64,000 nt of DNA, taken from assembly GCA_963513935.1 (NCBI GenBank), contig OY740773.1, forward strand, positions 95,403,291-95,467,290, given 5' to 3'. Below, piece after piece: positions 23,394 through 34,330 of the stretch. Under the pieces are notes generated by a model. The model worked only from the letters and a program-made list of their open reading frames with translations. It was not told the DNA's origin and searched no databases. Source of the DNA: Aphrophora alni. Taxonomy: Eukaryota; Arthropoda; Insecta; Hemiptera; Aphrophoridae. A program made the translations under genes and the position numbers. How positions within the stretch are numbered: position 1 is the first letter of the stretch; each line of letters begins with the position of its first letter.

Positions 23394-25277
23394 AAGGGGA
23401 GATGCCCGCTTTTGAGATTCAATGCACTTTATATGGGTAAACATCATGTTGCTTAGGTACCATTTAATAATGAACCCTTAAAGCTATGCATCTCAAATTT
23501 TAACTACTTATTTTTATTGATATTTCCCGCGAACTGTACTAGTTTTAAAGTGTTCTACAAAAAAAATGTATATTTTATTAAATAAAAAAAAAATGTTTTT
23601 TTCATTATTTAAAAAAATTTGTTTTATTTTATAGTTTATGGGTTTTTTAACATAGAAGCAAAATTCTAGTACACTTTGTTCACCATAATGTCCCAAGTAA
23701 CCAAAAAAAAATTGAAGTCATTGGCATTTATATTAGTCTAGAAAATGGTACCTAAAGGTTAAAAAACACAGTTTCGGAAAAACGCGTTTTAAGTCTAGAC
23801 TAAGCCTAAACTGATGTCAAAAAGCCTACCTGGATTAAAACCCACTAGGAATGTAATTCTAATTTTTCTAGTCATACTTCCTCACCATAGGGCTTACTCT
23901 GAACAACTGACATAAACCCCTTCGAGTCCCCGTCCCCTAAATATCTTGTATATCGTAATCCGAGTTTTTCCTCAGACCTGCCACAAAGAATCTCAGCCCC
24001 TCTCACCTCCATCGCTCCACTCGATCCTTTAAAATTTGCCTTGCAAATTTTCTTGTGCTTTTCTAGTTCTTCTGGTTTGTTTTTATATTGTCCTCTAGAA
24101 CAGCTCACACAAAACTTAGAGAGGCACTCAAAATCTAGCACTTTGCCAGTATCGAAGGAGGTTACGGTCATGACTCCATTTAGAGAGGTGAAACCTCTCT
24201 TCTGCCATGTACCGTCGAATGCAGCTCCATTACCCTCATTTTCATTTATAGCTTCTTCAGCTGCATTTCTTAGAGAAGCTTCGCAGACTTCAGTGGCTTT
24301 AGGTAAGATTTTTTCATAATAATGTTGTACTCTGTTGTTTGGTGGAGCGAGATTCATTACGGCACACAACATTTTTCCTGCCTTAATACCCTTTCCTATC
24401 GACCGTAATGCGTAGGCAAACCTGGTATTTACCTCATGGAGGTTATGAATTACATTAGAGTTCATACATGAACTTTCTGCCTTACAATTGTCACAGATAA
24501 TAATAATTCTATGAGCTAGGCCATTGGTGAAACCATCATCAACGCTCATCGAAATACAATTTTCAGCTCCGCACGCCTTACAACTTGTAAACGATTTCAC
24601 TAGCTCAGATATTAGTGGCAGGTTAATAATTGCATTTACATTTGTCTGATCATATTCATAGTTTTTAGGCAACTTTGAATCAAGGAGCTTTTTGGAGCTA
24701 GAAGATCTTTTAGAGTCAGAGGAGTTAGGCCTAGGCCTGGTTTCAACAGTTTGAGTAATGTTCTCATTTAGGTTATGCTCAACCTGCAAAATCTTAGAAT
24801 ACCTGTTCCCTTTAAATTTTGTCGAGTTGTTAAAAACTTTCTTACACGAGGCATTTTACACTCTAATCACAAAGATTAAAAACTACTTTCACGATAATAT
24901 CATTTCACAAAATCACAAACAGCACTTATTGTTTACAAATTTGTTATGAAGAATCGTAAACAAACAGAAACAGATGTTTTGCTGGCAATGTAACTTAGCA
25001 ACAAGACTAATCCAGTGCTGCGAATCAACAAAATGAAATTTTTAACATAAAATCAATTGGAATATGTAATAACATGTTTGTTAGTTCCCTGAGCTAACTC
25101 GGACCCTTGTGGGTCAAAAAGGATGTGTAGTACTATATATATGATTTTTTTATGATTGTTTGCGTATTGTAAATATAGTAAAAGTATATATTTTCTGAAT
25201 CAGGAAAAGATGGAGGAATTTTTAATGCAATAAAAAAAAATTCAATTGTTTGACCGAAAAACTGGGCATCTACCCTT
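23394..25277 (-). mobile_element. Nested Mutator/Kolobok-like DNA transposon
   Basis: Terminal inverted repeats are visible: the left end starts AAGGGGAGATGCCC (23394) and the reverse complement of the right end reads AAGGGTAGATGCCC (25277). The interior encodes the N-terminal part of a transposase on the minus strand. TTAA follows the right end (25278-25281). The left flank reads TTCC, but a longer imperfect direct repeat surrounds the element: TTAACCTACTATTCC on the left and TTAACCTCCCATATTCC on the right. Confidence 0.75.
23872..24789 (-). pseudogene. Mutator/Kolobok-like transposase, N-terminal half
   Basis: An open frame of about 305 codons with no in-frame ATG at its start. An upstream ATG at 24,853-24,855 opens another frame (MPRVRKFLTTRQ...) that runs into this region, so a frameshift near 24,790 is likely. 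Visible features in order: a Cys-pair region CKACGAENC (residues ~70-78) and CDNCKAESSC (~98-107), then FDGTWQKRGFTSLNG with a candidate catalytic Asp (~194), CVSCSRGQY, and GDGDSKGF (~285) with a second candidate catalytic Asp. Known insect proteins annotated as Mutator-like transposases show this order. The frame ends shortly after the GDGDS motif, where a family member would continue for about 250 residues, so the C-terminal half is missing. The residues KLE in phase just beyond the stop match the family and suggest a nonsense mutation followed by deletion. Confidence 0.75.
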
Positions 25278-25293
25278 TTAACCTCCCATATTC

Positions 25294-26170
25294 CGTGGGA
25301 GGATGTAGTTTTTTATACCTTTCCGCGTATTTTTCTCTTTTGTCCTTTATTCTTAAAACATAATCTTCTTATTTTGTTATCGGCTCTGGGATATTTCCTG
25401 GGTTTATCAAGTATTTAGCCCAAATTCTTTCGGGACGTCTGCCAAATTGTGCTTCCAAAGGTGTTGTTTCTATTGTGTCGTGATAGGATTCATTTATGCA
25501 GGTTTCAATGATATCCAGCACCTTTCCTCAATCCTGATGTCTGTTGGGTACTAATATCCTAAAACAATGCCCTAACTGCCTCATAACTCTCTCCGCTAAA
25601 TTACGCTGAGGGTTTCTGATTGCTATTGTTTTGTCTTATTCCTAGTTCCTGTAATCCCTCTCACCACTTTTTCGAGATGAACTGCGTTCCATTGTCCGAT
25701 AATATGGCCTTTGGTAATTGAACATCCTCTATGTATTTTTTAATTTGATTTAGAGTAATTACGGTGGTGGTGTTTTTAACTTTGTATAATTTAACAAATT
25801 TAGAAAATGCATTGATCAGTACGAGTATGTATCTGGTTAATGGTCCATAATAGTCCACAAAAACTAAGTGTCCCTTTCCCTTCGGAATTATTGCTTGTAA
25901 TTCGGCATTCCTCTGTTTTACGTCATGTTTATTTACCTGACAAATATGACATTTTCTAATTACATTTTTATTATTCTCGCTGTTTTATCCCCCGTGAAGT
26001 CTTCTTTTATTAATTGGTAACATTTGTTTATCCCTAAATGGCTATAAATCTCGTGAACTTCCTTTGCTAATTTTGTCATGAATATTTCTGGAATTACCAG
26101 TTTCCATTTTAATTTTGCCTCCCTAAAAAGTTTATTCCCGCATACTTTATAATATTCTTTCAACACGTCA
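25294..26170 (-). pseudogene. Gypsy integrase, broken
   Basis: Reading on the minus strand, the N-terminal HHCC zinc domain is present: an EVHEIYSHLG segment, then CHICQ about 40 codons later in a continuing frame. The catalytic core follows with VDYYGPL (first Asp) and LSDNGTQF (second Asp), then an FGRRPERIWA-like segment near 25,420 that sits where the core leads into the C-terminal region. The open pieces at 25,661-25,858 and 25,960-26,166 are separated by frame breaks. The integrase would insert the cDNA copy, but it is not functional here. Confidence 0.8.
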
Positions 26171-26880
26171 TCCCCCTGTTCACTTTTCTCCCTAATGCCC
26201 CTTAATTTTTCATCTTCCTTTTGTAAATTGTCTATTAATTGAATTTGGTTTCCTATCTCTGGCTAAAATTTTTGGCGAGTATTTGAATTCTGACTAATCG
26301 ATCTGTGCTAGTTTCATGTGAACACTCACCTTCTTCAGGATACCTACTGAGAATATCTGCTACAATATTATCTTTACCTCTACAATGCTGAATATTAATA
26401 TTGTACTCCTGGATTAAAAGTATCTAGCGTGTCATTCTGGCATTTAATATTTTACATTGATTAATAAATGTTATTGCTTTGTTATCGGTTATCACAGTCA
26501 ATTTCCTTCCTAAAACATATCTCCTAAACCTCTTCAAACACAAAACCACACTATATAGCTCCTTTTCTGCGGTACTATAGTATTTTTCTTCCCCTTTAAA
26601 AGTTCGACTTGTAAAACCGATGACACCTATATCATTATTTTCATTTAATTGGTATAATTGTCCACCTCATGCTATATGAGATGCGTCAGTCTGTAAATAA
26701 AATCTTTTATTGGGATCAGGATGTCTAAGTGTTATTGCATTCTCAAATTCTCTTTTTACTTCTTTAAAACAGTTATCAATCTCCGTAGTCCAATTGAATT
26801 TAACTCCTTTCTTTAAGAGGCCCTGTAACGGTGCGGTTAACCAAGCGTACCCTTTCGAAAATTTATGGTAGAAGTTTGTA
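26171..26880 (-). pseudogene. Gypsy RT end and RNase H, broken
   Basis: The minus strand reads a connection segment NFYHKFSKGYAWLTAPL, then WTTEID, then an RNase H fold with its acidic residues in place: LQTDAS, STAEKEL, VITDNKA and ADILSR. Two in-frame stops interrupt it, one after QTDASHIA and one after LNARMTR. The junction with the preceding RT frame at about 26,880 has lost the usual stretch between the RT thumb and NFY, so a deletion plus frameshift occurred there. Confidence 0.8.
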
Positions 26881-28252
26881 AGACCTGTCTACAAAATACA
26901 GATTTGTCAAAATTAATGGTCATGTTAGCTTCTTTAAAAACAGTTAATAATTTATCTAATTGTTCCAAATGTTTTTCCCAATTCTCTGCCATACATAGTC
27001 CTTCATCTACATACATAATCAGATAATCTTTGATCTCAGGTGTTATTATTGCAACTAATCCTCTTGTAAGACTTGCTAAACTTATACTTAGTCCGAAAGG
27101 AACGGTTTTATATCTATAGCGTAAACCTTTGTACAGGAACGCGGTGTAATCTCTACAATATCTGTGTAATGGAATCTGCCAAAAACTACTGGTCAAGTCT
27201 ATACTGCTCATCCACTTCATCTTCCCACTGATTGTCAATAGCTCTTGTATAGGTTGAACTCCCTCGTAATCTGGCACAGTTCTTGCATTAATAACTCGCG
27301 CATCTAAACAAATCCTTACGCTACCGTCCTTTTTACTCACGGGAATAATCGGATTAATAAATGGACTATTCGCTCTTTCGATTATCCCATATTCAATCAT
27401 TCTTTTAATCTCTTTGTCCACAGCTTCCTGATGTTTTGTAGCTATGGGCCAACTTCTCTGACAATATGGCGTTTGGTCGTTTACTTTAAAATAGTGTTGG
27501 TAATTCTTTATTTTCCCTGGTTTTTGGCTGAACACACCTTTATGTTTTATTAATAATTTATATAATTGCTGTTTATAATTTGGATTTAGAATATTTATCT
27601 CATCTACCTTAATTCTGATTGTTTCTTCCTCTATCTCCTCCTGTTTAATTATCATGTGATTAATTCCCTTAATTCTTTTAATTTCTTCCTGACAACTGTT
27701 GAAAGAGATGACATTTAATTGATTCGGCAAATTGTTCCCCTTATTTAATTCCAATTTATTACTCATAAAATTAACGATAGCCTTATGTTTAGCCAGAAAT
27801 TCTAATCCTATAATGCACTCTCTTATTAAGCCTGGGACGATTATAAAATGCATGTTGATATTTTCATTCCCAATTCTAACACTGACAATTATCTCTTTTT
27901 TTATATTCTTGGAATGCAGACCAACGGCTCCAATTACCTTTACTCCAACTACCGGTAACTCCTCACATTTCCCAAATTTACCTCTATTCCGATTATAAAA
28001 TTCTTCAGCCATAGAATTTAATTCGCAACCTGTATCTATTAAAGCCAAAATTGATACCTGGTCATCAATGCAAATTTTTACTTCAGGACAACTGTTAAGT
28101 TCAGAAAATTTTGTGTCGGAAACTTCCGGTTCTTCTTCTTCAAATTTCGACATCAAACAATCTTTAAGAAATACAATGCAGTCCATTTTCTCTATTTTTA
28201 CCTTAGAGAGATCTTCTTCTTCCTCAAATTCTACCTTCGTACATAAAGGCAC
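26837..28252 (-). pseudogene. Gypsy protease-reverse transcriptase
   Basis: An open frame of 471 codons starting with ATG at 28,252. Residues 1-45 are one unit of the 135-bp repeat (acidic, TKVEFEEEEDLSKV). The aspartic protease motif ALIDTGCELNSM lies at about residues 69-80. The RT palm follows: SVRICLDARVIN, SSIDLTSSFWQIPL, the PFGLSISLASLTRGL segment, and the active-site box as YVDE instead of YVDD. Loss of the second Asp should abolish polymerase activity. The last 20 or so residues are out of frame with the family because of the deletion at about 26,880. The protein would normally be processed from a Gag-Pol polyprotein. Confidence 0.85.
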
Positions 28253-28822
28253 TTTAATTTAAGTTTCTTCTTTATGAAATTTCGTCATCAAACAATCTTT
28301 AAGATATACAAAGAAGTCCATTTTCTCTATTTTTACCTTAGAGAGATCTTCTTCTTCCTCAAATTCTACCTTCGTACATAAAGGCACTTTAATTTAAGTT
28401 TCTTCTTTATGAAATTTCGTCATCAAACAATCTTTAAGAAATACAAAGAAGTCCATTTTCTATATTTTTACCTTAGAGAGATCTTCTTCTTCCTCAAATT
28501 CTACCTTCGTACCTAAAGGCATTTTAATTTCAGTTTCTTCTTTATGAAATTTCGTCATCAAACAATCTTTAAGAAAAATACAATGCAGTCCATTTTCTCT
28601 ATTTTTACCTGAGAGAGATCTTCTTCCTCAAATTCTACCTTCGTACATAAAGGCACTTTAATTTCAGTTTCTTCTTTATCAAATTTCGTCATCAAACAAT
28701 CATTAAGAAAAATACAATGCAGTCCATTTTCTCTATTTTTACCTTAGAGAGATCTTCTTCTTCCTCAAATTCTACCTTCGTACATAAAGGCATTTTAATT
28801 TCAGTTTCTTCTTCATCAAATT
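28130..28822 (-). repeat. 135-bp tandem repeat between gag and pol
   Basis: About five units, with the anchor CATCAAACAATC at 28151, 28286, 28421, 28556 and 28690 (spacings 135, 135, 135, 134). The period is exactly 45 codons, so the minus-strand frame is kept from unit to unit. The units encode an acidic segment (KVEFEEEEDLSKVKIEKMD) followed by a hydrophobic VFLKDCLMTKF segment. Some units carry stops such as EET-stop-IKV. The pol ORF starts inside the last unit. The repeat occupies the place where the rest of gag (major homology region, zinc knuckle) would be expected. Confidence 0.9.
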
Positions 28823-29355
28823 TTATTATTAACTGATCCGATTAATTCTGCCTTATTTGATTCTAGTAATGTTTTTAAATTTTCTAATGCTTCTGTCTTA
28901 TTAGTTTTTTCCCGTTCTATTGATTCTGCCCTATTAGTTTCCAGTAATGTTTTTATATTTTCTAATGATTCATTCTTGTCTTTTTCGTTTTGTTCCATCA
29001 TTTGCTTAATTAATAATCCTAAATCGAAACTAGGCTTTGCCCCCAACACCCTGTCATATTGATTACCCCCGTTAGTTTTGTCTACAGTTTGCTCGTTATT
29101 TATAAGAACTGGTTCCCCCGTAAATTCCAAATCTAATTCCCTATCCAAAACCCCTTCTACACCTAATTCATTACATGTTTCCCCGCTTTCCCCTAATTTA
29201 ATTTGATTATTAGTTGCCATTTTAATTTGATTATTATTATATTTATTCCTTAATCTATCACTTCTTCTTAAATTAACTTGACTTATAATTAACTTATTAT
29301 TCTTTCTAAACATCAAATTATTTAAATGTCTTTTTCTATACCACCAAATTATCAA
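28816..29355 (-). pseudogene. Gypsy gag N-terminal fragment
   Basis: The open frame runs 179 codons, but the first codon is TTG. The better start is the ATG at 29,218-29,220 in the context AAAATGGCA, giving about 134 residues (MATNNQIK...). The C-terminal part has an internal duplication (ENIKTLLETNRAESI and ENLKTLLESNKAELI) that looks like a coiled coil. No major homology region or CCHC knuckle is present, so gag is truncated where the 135-bp repeat begins. Assignment to gag rests on its position between PBS and pol. Confidence 0.6.
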
Positions 29356-29386
29356 TTTAAGTAATTAATTTAGATTAATTATAGCC

Positions 29387-29404
29387 ACACCTGTTGGGTC
29401 GCCA
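29387..29404 (-). other. Primer-binding site of the Gypsy element
   Basis: On the minus strand the LTR end is followed by TT and then TGGCGACCCAACAGGTG. TGG complements the CCA of a tRNA 3' end. The first eight bases match the TGGCGACC seen in tRNA-Arg-primed elements such as mdg1/412, but the rest differs, so the tRNA is not certain. Confidence 0.65.
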
Positions 29405-29406
29405 AA

Positions 29407-30587
29407 TATAACAAATTTGACTTTTACACAATTATAGAATTTAAATTTTCTTTAATTATTCATAACATTGAGTTTTAAAATCTTTTACAATATAAAATCA
29501 ATTATTGTCCAAATCTGATGCACTTTATACTTATACATTAACGTCTTAACCTACTACTTATTCTAAGTACATAGTTAAATAAAATTCTAATTCTACCATG
29601 TCTTAACCTAAATAAAGAAATAAGAGTGCATCATATTTTTACTTTTAAATTTTATTTTTAATTTATTATTATAAAATTGCTCCGGCTAACTGAAATGTAC
29701 TATTAATTAAATTTTTATTTAACTTATCTTACGGGTTCGTGAGATTCTTTGGTGACTATAATTTACATATAAAATAGAATTTGGTGGTAGTTTATTTGAT
29801 TGAGATTGTCCATTAATTTTTACTTATCGCTTGGAAGTTTTTCACTGCTCCGATGTTCCTGGTTCCGTGCACGTGGTTCCCGTGTAGACTCCCAGTAGAT
29901 GGATCGATTTGCCTTGATCTTTTCGACGAATCTTCTTTTCTTCTTACACTTATTTCTCACTCACTTTCGTGACGACGATTACTTTAATTTATTGTATTAA
30001 TATTCCTGTTCAAACACTTTTATAACGACGAAAATTTCTCACTCACTTTTATGACGACGATTACTTTTAAACTTATAACGACGATTATCTTTTAAACTAT
30101 TCTTCGGAGATTATTATTAATACTTACAAAAAAAAAAAAAAAGAAAAAAGGGGGAAAAAAAACACGACGCAGATACTATTTTATTTTGACTCTTTTGATC
30201 TCGGCTAAATTTTTCACAACGATCTTCTTTTCTACTAAAGAAACACTTGCTCCGGAACTCCCTCCTTCAATCAGTAACAACCAAAAAGAACGAACCCTGT
30301 GCGCCTCTCTTCCACCCCTATTTATAGGTTCTAATTTCAATTGCTTACTTCCCATCCTCTTACTTCATTGGCTTATTTTAAATCTTGTACTTTATTTCGA
30401 GACCGACGCAATTTATTTCATTGGTCCATTTCAAACATTTTCGGTTGACTTTTGGAATGGTTTATTTGATTTCTTGAGATCTGTGACTAAATGTTAGAAT
30501 AGTTTTTCTAGCTGTCAACCCTTTCAACTCTTTACAATTTATGGCCTGCCGAGCACTGACCTTTTGGGAGCCCTCTATTGCGTTATA
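29407..30587 (-). repeat. 5' LTR of the Gypsy element
   Basis: 1,181 bp bounded by TATAAC (29407) and GTTATA (30582-30587), defined by the match to the 3' remnant on the left and by ATAG flanks. It contains an internal duplication of an ACTCACTTTYRTGACGACGA segment (about 29,955-30,062) and an A-rich/G-rich stretch at 30,126-30,160. The plus-strand 103-codon frame at 30,186-30,497 is an antisense chance frame. Confidence 0.8.
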
Positions 30588-30799
30588 ATAGTATGTATCT
30601 ATTATTTACATAGATAATAATTGAAAATGAACAATAAAACATTCTAATTTATAATAAATATTTTTTTTTCTCTCTCTTAGACGGATTTATAGTAGCGAGT
30701 GTTATTTCCTCTATCTCTGTTAATAGCATATAATCTTATATGAATATCACTAATAAGGTATTGGATGTGTATTAGCGATATATTCTCCCATTTCTCTAA

Positions 30800-31570
30800 C
30801 AACGGATAAACGTTTCCTAGAGGTTGATTTGTGGCTCAATACGTTTTTGTTGGTACATTATTACTTGATCTACTGAATTCAGATCTGCTACACAAACTTC
30901 GCTAAGACATCAGGTCATCGATGCTGCAGTGCGTGATTCCAGCATTATCGAGTATAAATAGAAATTATAGACCAATATTTCAGAGCTGATCTATGCGCAA
31001 ATCAAGTGACTATCTGTTAGGGCTTCATAGCCACCTAAAACTTAAGCAAGCCACTTACAAAGGCTCTGTGTGAGATGAAGCTCTCTGTAAATCTCTCTCC
31101 ATGGTTTACCTTGCATACTATAACGTCCATATCAGACTCGCTGACTAACTCAGTTTCGTCAGAAAACAACACTCGTTTTAATTTTATCAAAGATCGATTT
31201 ACACATTCTTGAGCGAATCCGATACTAGCTACACTCTGCCGCTATGTGAGGACCTGTAGTAAAGCGTCTCATGATCATGGATTCCCGAAGACGTAGTCAT
31301 ATTGTTCGGCTGGAAAAGTGGATCTTTCTAACCCACTTTGTTTAACTCTAGATCTTATTGTTGGATGCCGCCCTCCTTCTGAGTGCGTTGACCCAGGAAA
31401 CAGCCATTCCTCTCATCTGTTCTTTTAAATTGGTCGTCTCCATGTCTTCTCCTGTTCGTTTCTGTCTCTAGAAATAGCGCAATCACACATCAAATTGTCA
31501 TGTGATTGACTCCAAACAACCTAACAATTTCTCTTTTAGAACGTTCTTTCTAAACCAAACCGTTCATTCG
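30800..31570 (-). pseudogene. Tc1-like transposase relic
   Basis: Reading the minus strand across several frames, fragments appear in the order expected of a Tc1-type transposase: an N-terminal helix-turn-helix segment (KREIVRLFGVNHMT), LKRVLFSDETELVSESDMDV (the first catalytic Asp lies in FSDE), VNHGERF, and a degenerate DLNSVDQV segment corresponding to the DLNPIEHxW region before the end. Many stops and frameshifts are present. The family is DDE cut-and-paste transposases with TA targets; terminal repeats were not found. Confidence 0.6.
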
Positions 31571-32394
31571 AGCAATATTTTAAATTGTGGGCAATTCAAA
31601 ATTTTCAAAAAAATAAAATAAATAAATAAAATGGAACAAAACAAAACAGATGTCAGAACGATAGAAGAAGTCTGTACAACTGACAGAAAACAACGAACAA
31701 ACTGATCTTTCAAAAAATGATTAAAACCAATGATTTGACATGCCATGATTTGGGACATGTCTATGATAAAAAAACCATTTCTTGGAATAGTTATTAAGAA
31801 GTATTTGGTTGAGATAAACAACTGTTTTCAAACGAATTATTTAAAAAAATATTCATATCATTAAATCAATTATTCACAATACATTTTATTCCATAAATGA
31901 TGATCTAAATTATTGTGAACAAGTACAGTTTTAGTCCTGTTTTACGTAGATAATCCAATTAGGTATATTTATAGTAAAGGAATTGTAAGTAGTCTCCGAA
32001 ATTATTAAGGTAGATGCTTATATTAAATCTTCCCATTACGTCAGTTCTTCCTTCTTATATATAATTATCCGTACAAAGAGTGCTTCAGTTTAATCTTATA
32101 TTTCAGTGCTAGATTTAACGAGGTATAATACAATTATTTTATCAGGAGACTTCCTTAATCCTGTAAGAGTAGACGTTAATAGATGCTATTTTGTCTGATA
32201 TTGTTGAATTAAAAATTAATTTGAAGTTTTTAAGTTTCATTACATAATTTCTACTGTTTTCGGGTATCAAAGTTTACAGGATATTTAACAGATGCGATAT
32301 CCTACACCCAAAAATTTAATTAAAAATTAACTATCTTAAAATACTGGTTTACTTGAACACATTTTTTGTAAAATAACACTCGGGTGCTCCCTTA
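31571..32394. other. AT-rich sequence, no gene seen
   Basis: No credible coding segment or repeat recognised. Confidence 0.5.
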
Positions 32395-32612
32395 AGTGAG
32401 TACTTTCGTAGCATGCCCGAGGTTCCACGCTGAATCTACCCTTTTCCATCTTGTCTTGGCCTTCATCATTCATTTCCGGTTTCACTTGAACAATATTTTT
32501 CTCTACCATTGGAGTATTTGAAGGTTAGGGGTTTTATTTTGTTATTTTCTTCTTTTTTATATAAGACGATGATGACCGAGAGGTCTTTTGACTTTAACCA
32601 ACAAGACAAACG
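32395..32612 (+). repeat. Dispersed repeat family A, copy 3
   Basis: The 3' half is well preserved: GGAGTATTTGAAGGTTAGGG, a T-rich block with TTTTCTTCTTTTTTATATAAG, GATGATGACCGAGAGG and GACTTTAACCAACAAGAC. The 5' half is more diverged. Confidence 0.75.
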
Positions 32613-32679
32613 AATAAATCAAATTTCGTTCTGGTACGTTCATTTTCTCCAGAAGTGTATAAGTTTAATAATGTTTATA

Positions 32680-32955
32680 TTTAACTACCTAATTAAGTTT
32701 CAATCATGGTTGTATTTAACTAATTAAGTTTCAATCATGGTTGTATTTAACTAATTAAGTTTTAATCATGATTACATTTAACCAAGTTTCAATCATGATT
32801 ATATTAAACTAAGATTCAAACATAGTTATATTTAACTAACTAAGATTTATTCCTGGATAGATTTAACTAAGTTTCAATCATTTTTATATTTAACTAAGTT
32901 TCAATCATGGTTTTATTTTACCTAATTAATTTTCATACGTGGTTATGTTCAACAA
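32680..32955 (+). repeat. Minisatellite of about 30 bp, nine units
   Basis: Units based on TTTAACTAATTAAGTTTCAA and TCATGGTTGTA, with variable length (about 25-31 bp) and increasing divergence to the right. Confidence 0.85.
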
Positions 32956-33429
32956 TTTTTATTTTTGTTCAAAAAATACGACACAGCGATATCTAGAAAA
33001 TATATGCATATTTAAATAAATTTTGTCGCCGATAAAAAAATATAAAAACTGACAAACAGTTGTTGAAGAACATCTTGAGACTGACTGGATCAGTTCGTGT
33101 ACATGATATGAATATATGTTTTATGTTAAGCCTAAAATGGGATGTGATAACATGAAACAGCCAAAAGCCAAGGTTGCGTTTCATCAATAGTAGTATGCAA
33201 GTTTAATACAGAAAAAGAATTATACTAATTTGAATATTTTATTTTATTTATTTATTTTTTACATAAAGGAATAATAGCACCAACATACAACAAATAACCT
33301 AATATATAACGTATAACCGTGTAATTAAAAAATAATAGTGCAAAAGCTTTCTTTTTCATGGATTCATGGTTTAGAATAATATTTTTTACGTTAAACGATA
33401 CATAAACTCTAATAGTTAAAATTTTACGA

Positions 33430-34330
33430 CTAGTGCTCAATGATAACACCCCATTGGTGTTACGACAAATGTCCAAGCGGTATTCAAACTCTGTCCACGT
33501 TTTAAGGCAAGATGTGAGATATGTATGCTAAGTCTCTGATATATTCCCGTACGGATTAATCCCTTGCTATCAAATCTGGCGAACGTGGAGGCCAAATTAG
33601 CATTATCGAATCGTCTTTCGCGGTTCCGCTGATCCAACGTCCCCAAAATACATAATTAAGGTAAGCTCGAGCAACCAGATGGAGGGCCATTATGTCGAGA
33701 GACTACTGTCAACATATCTTCCTCCGCCTGAAGTATAAGCTATTCCGTTCCATATTCAGGTAAACGTTAACTGTAATTGTTTTCTCGGCAAAAAAGGAAG
33801 GGATCATTTACTTTGCGTCTACTCATAGAAACCACAAAACACGTTGACTTTGTGAGAGTACCTCACATGCTCGAAAATGAAATGTGAAATCTTAACGTTT
33901 TGTTAGTTAACTTTCCACTTAGCTGGAACGCCGCCTTGTCATAGAACAATAATCGCTCGGAATGTCCATCCACTTCTAACGGCTCTCCAATTCAATGCAA
34001 AGGTCTCGGCGTTTAGGCTTGTCATTAGTTTTGAAATCCTCCAGCAGTTGTAGTTTATCAAGCTTAAAACGATGACGTTTTTATTAAGATACGCGACACA
34101 TTAGGCTGTGACATCTGTAGTTTTAAACTACCCATGTAGTTGATTCTTTTAGACTGTAAGCGTAGACTTTTTGATGTCTGTTCACTGCCTCTTGTGTCGT
34201 TAGTGAACGGCCTGAACTGTTCCCATGCCATAACCAGCAATTCTTTTCAAATTATCGCACCCAACGTGCTTTTCAGTTTATGTGAGGTTTATTTCCACAT
34301 TTAGTGGGATACCTTCCATGCACAGTCACA
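33430..34330 (-). pseudogene. Mariner-like DDE transposase relic
   Basis: Minus-strand fragments over several frames match the order of a common arthropod DDE transposase (DUF4817-type N-terminus, DDE_3 core): LRLQS/KRIN-like HTH remains, FYDKAAFQLSGK (equivalent to FSDEATFHLSGK), EHVRYSHKVNVFCGF, PFFAEKTITVNVYL, RNGPP-like remains, LGTLDQRNRERRFDNANLAS, and KGLIRTGIY. Frameshifts and stops occur throughout. The catalytic Asp of the first box has become Lys or is out of frame, so it is inactive. The small open frames at 33,252-33,646 are pieces of it. Confidence 0.65.

Larger units (their letters stand above)
23242..30587 (-). mobile_element. Gypsy LTR retrotransposon, decayed and nested
   Basis: The element runs on the minus strand. 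Both outer ends are flanked by ATAG (23238-23241 and 30588-30591), a plausible 4-bp target duplication. The termini are TATAAC and GTTATA rather than TG...CA. Order in the minus direction is 5' LTR, PBS, gag fragment, 135-bp tandem repeat, protease-RT, RNase H, integrase, a purine-rich GAATATGGGAGG stretch (candidate polypurine tract, about 25,282-25,293), a nested DNA transposon and a 152-bp 3' LTR remnant. The protease-RT-RNase H-integrase order identifies Gypsy (Ty3). The 1.18-kb LTR and the RT wording PFGLSISLASLTRGL hint at an Osvaldo-like clade, with low certainty. Stops, an internal pol deletion and a damaged RT active site show that it is dead. Confidence 0.85.

Noticed and set aside
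24041..24319. 92-codon plus-strand frame
   Set aside because: Antisense shadow of the transposase N-terminal half.
27732..28262. Two plus-strand frames
   Set aside because: Antisense shadows of the protease-RT frame.
30186..30497. 103-codon plus-strand frame
   Set aside because: Lies inside the 5' LTR, antisense to the element; no recognised domain.
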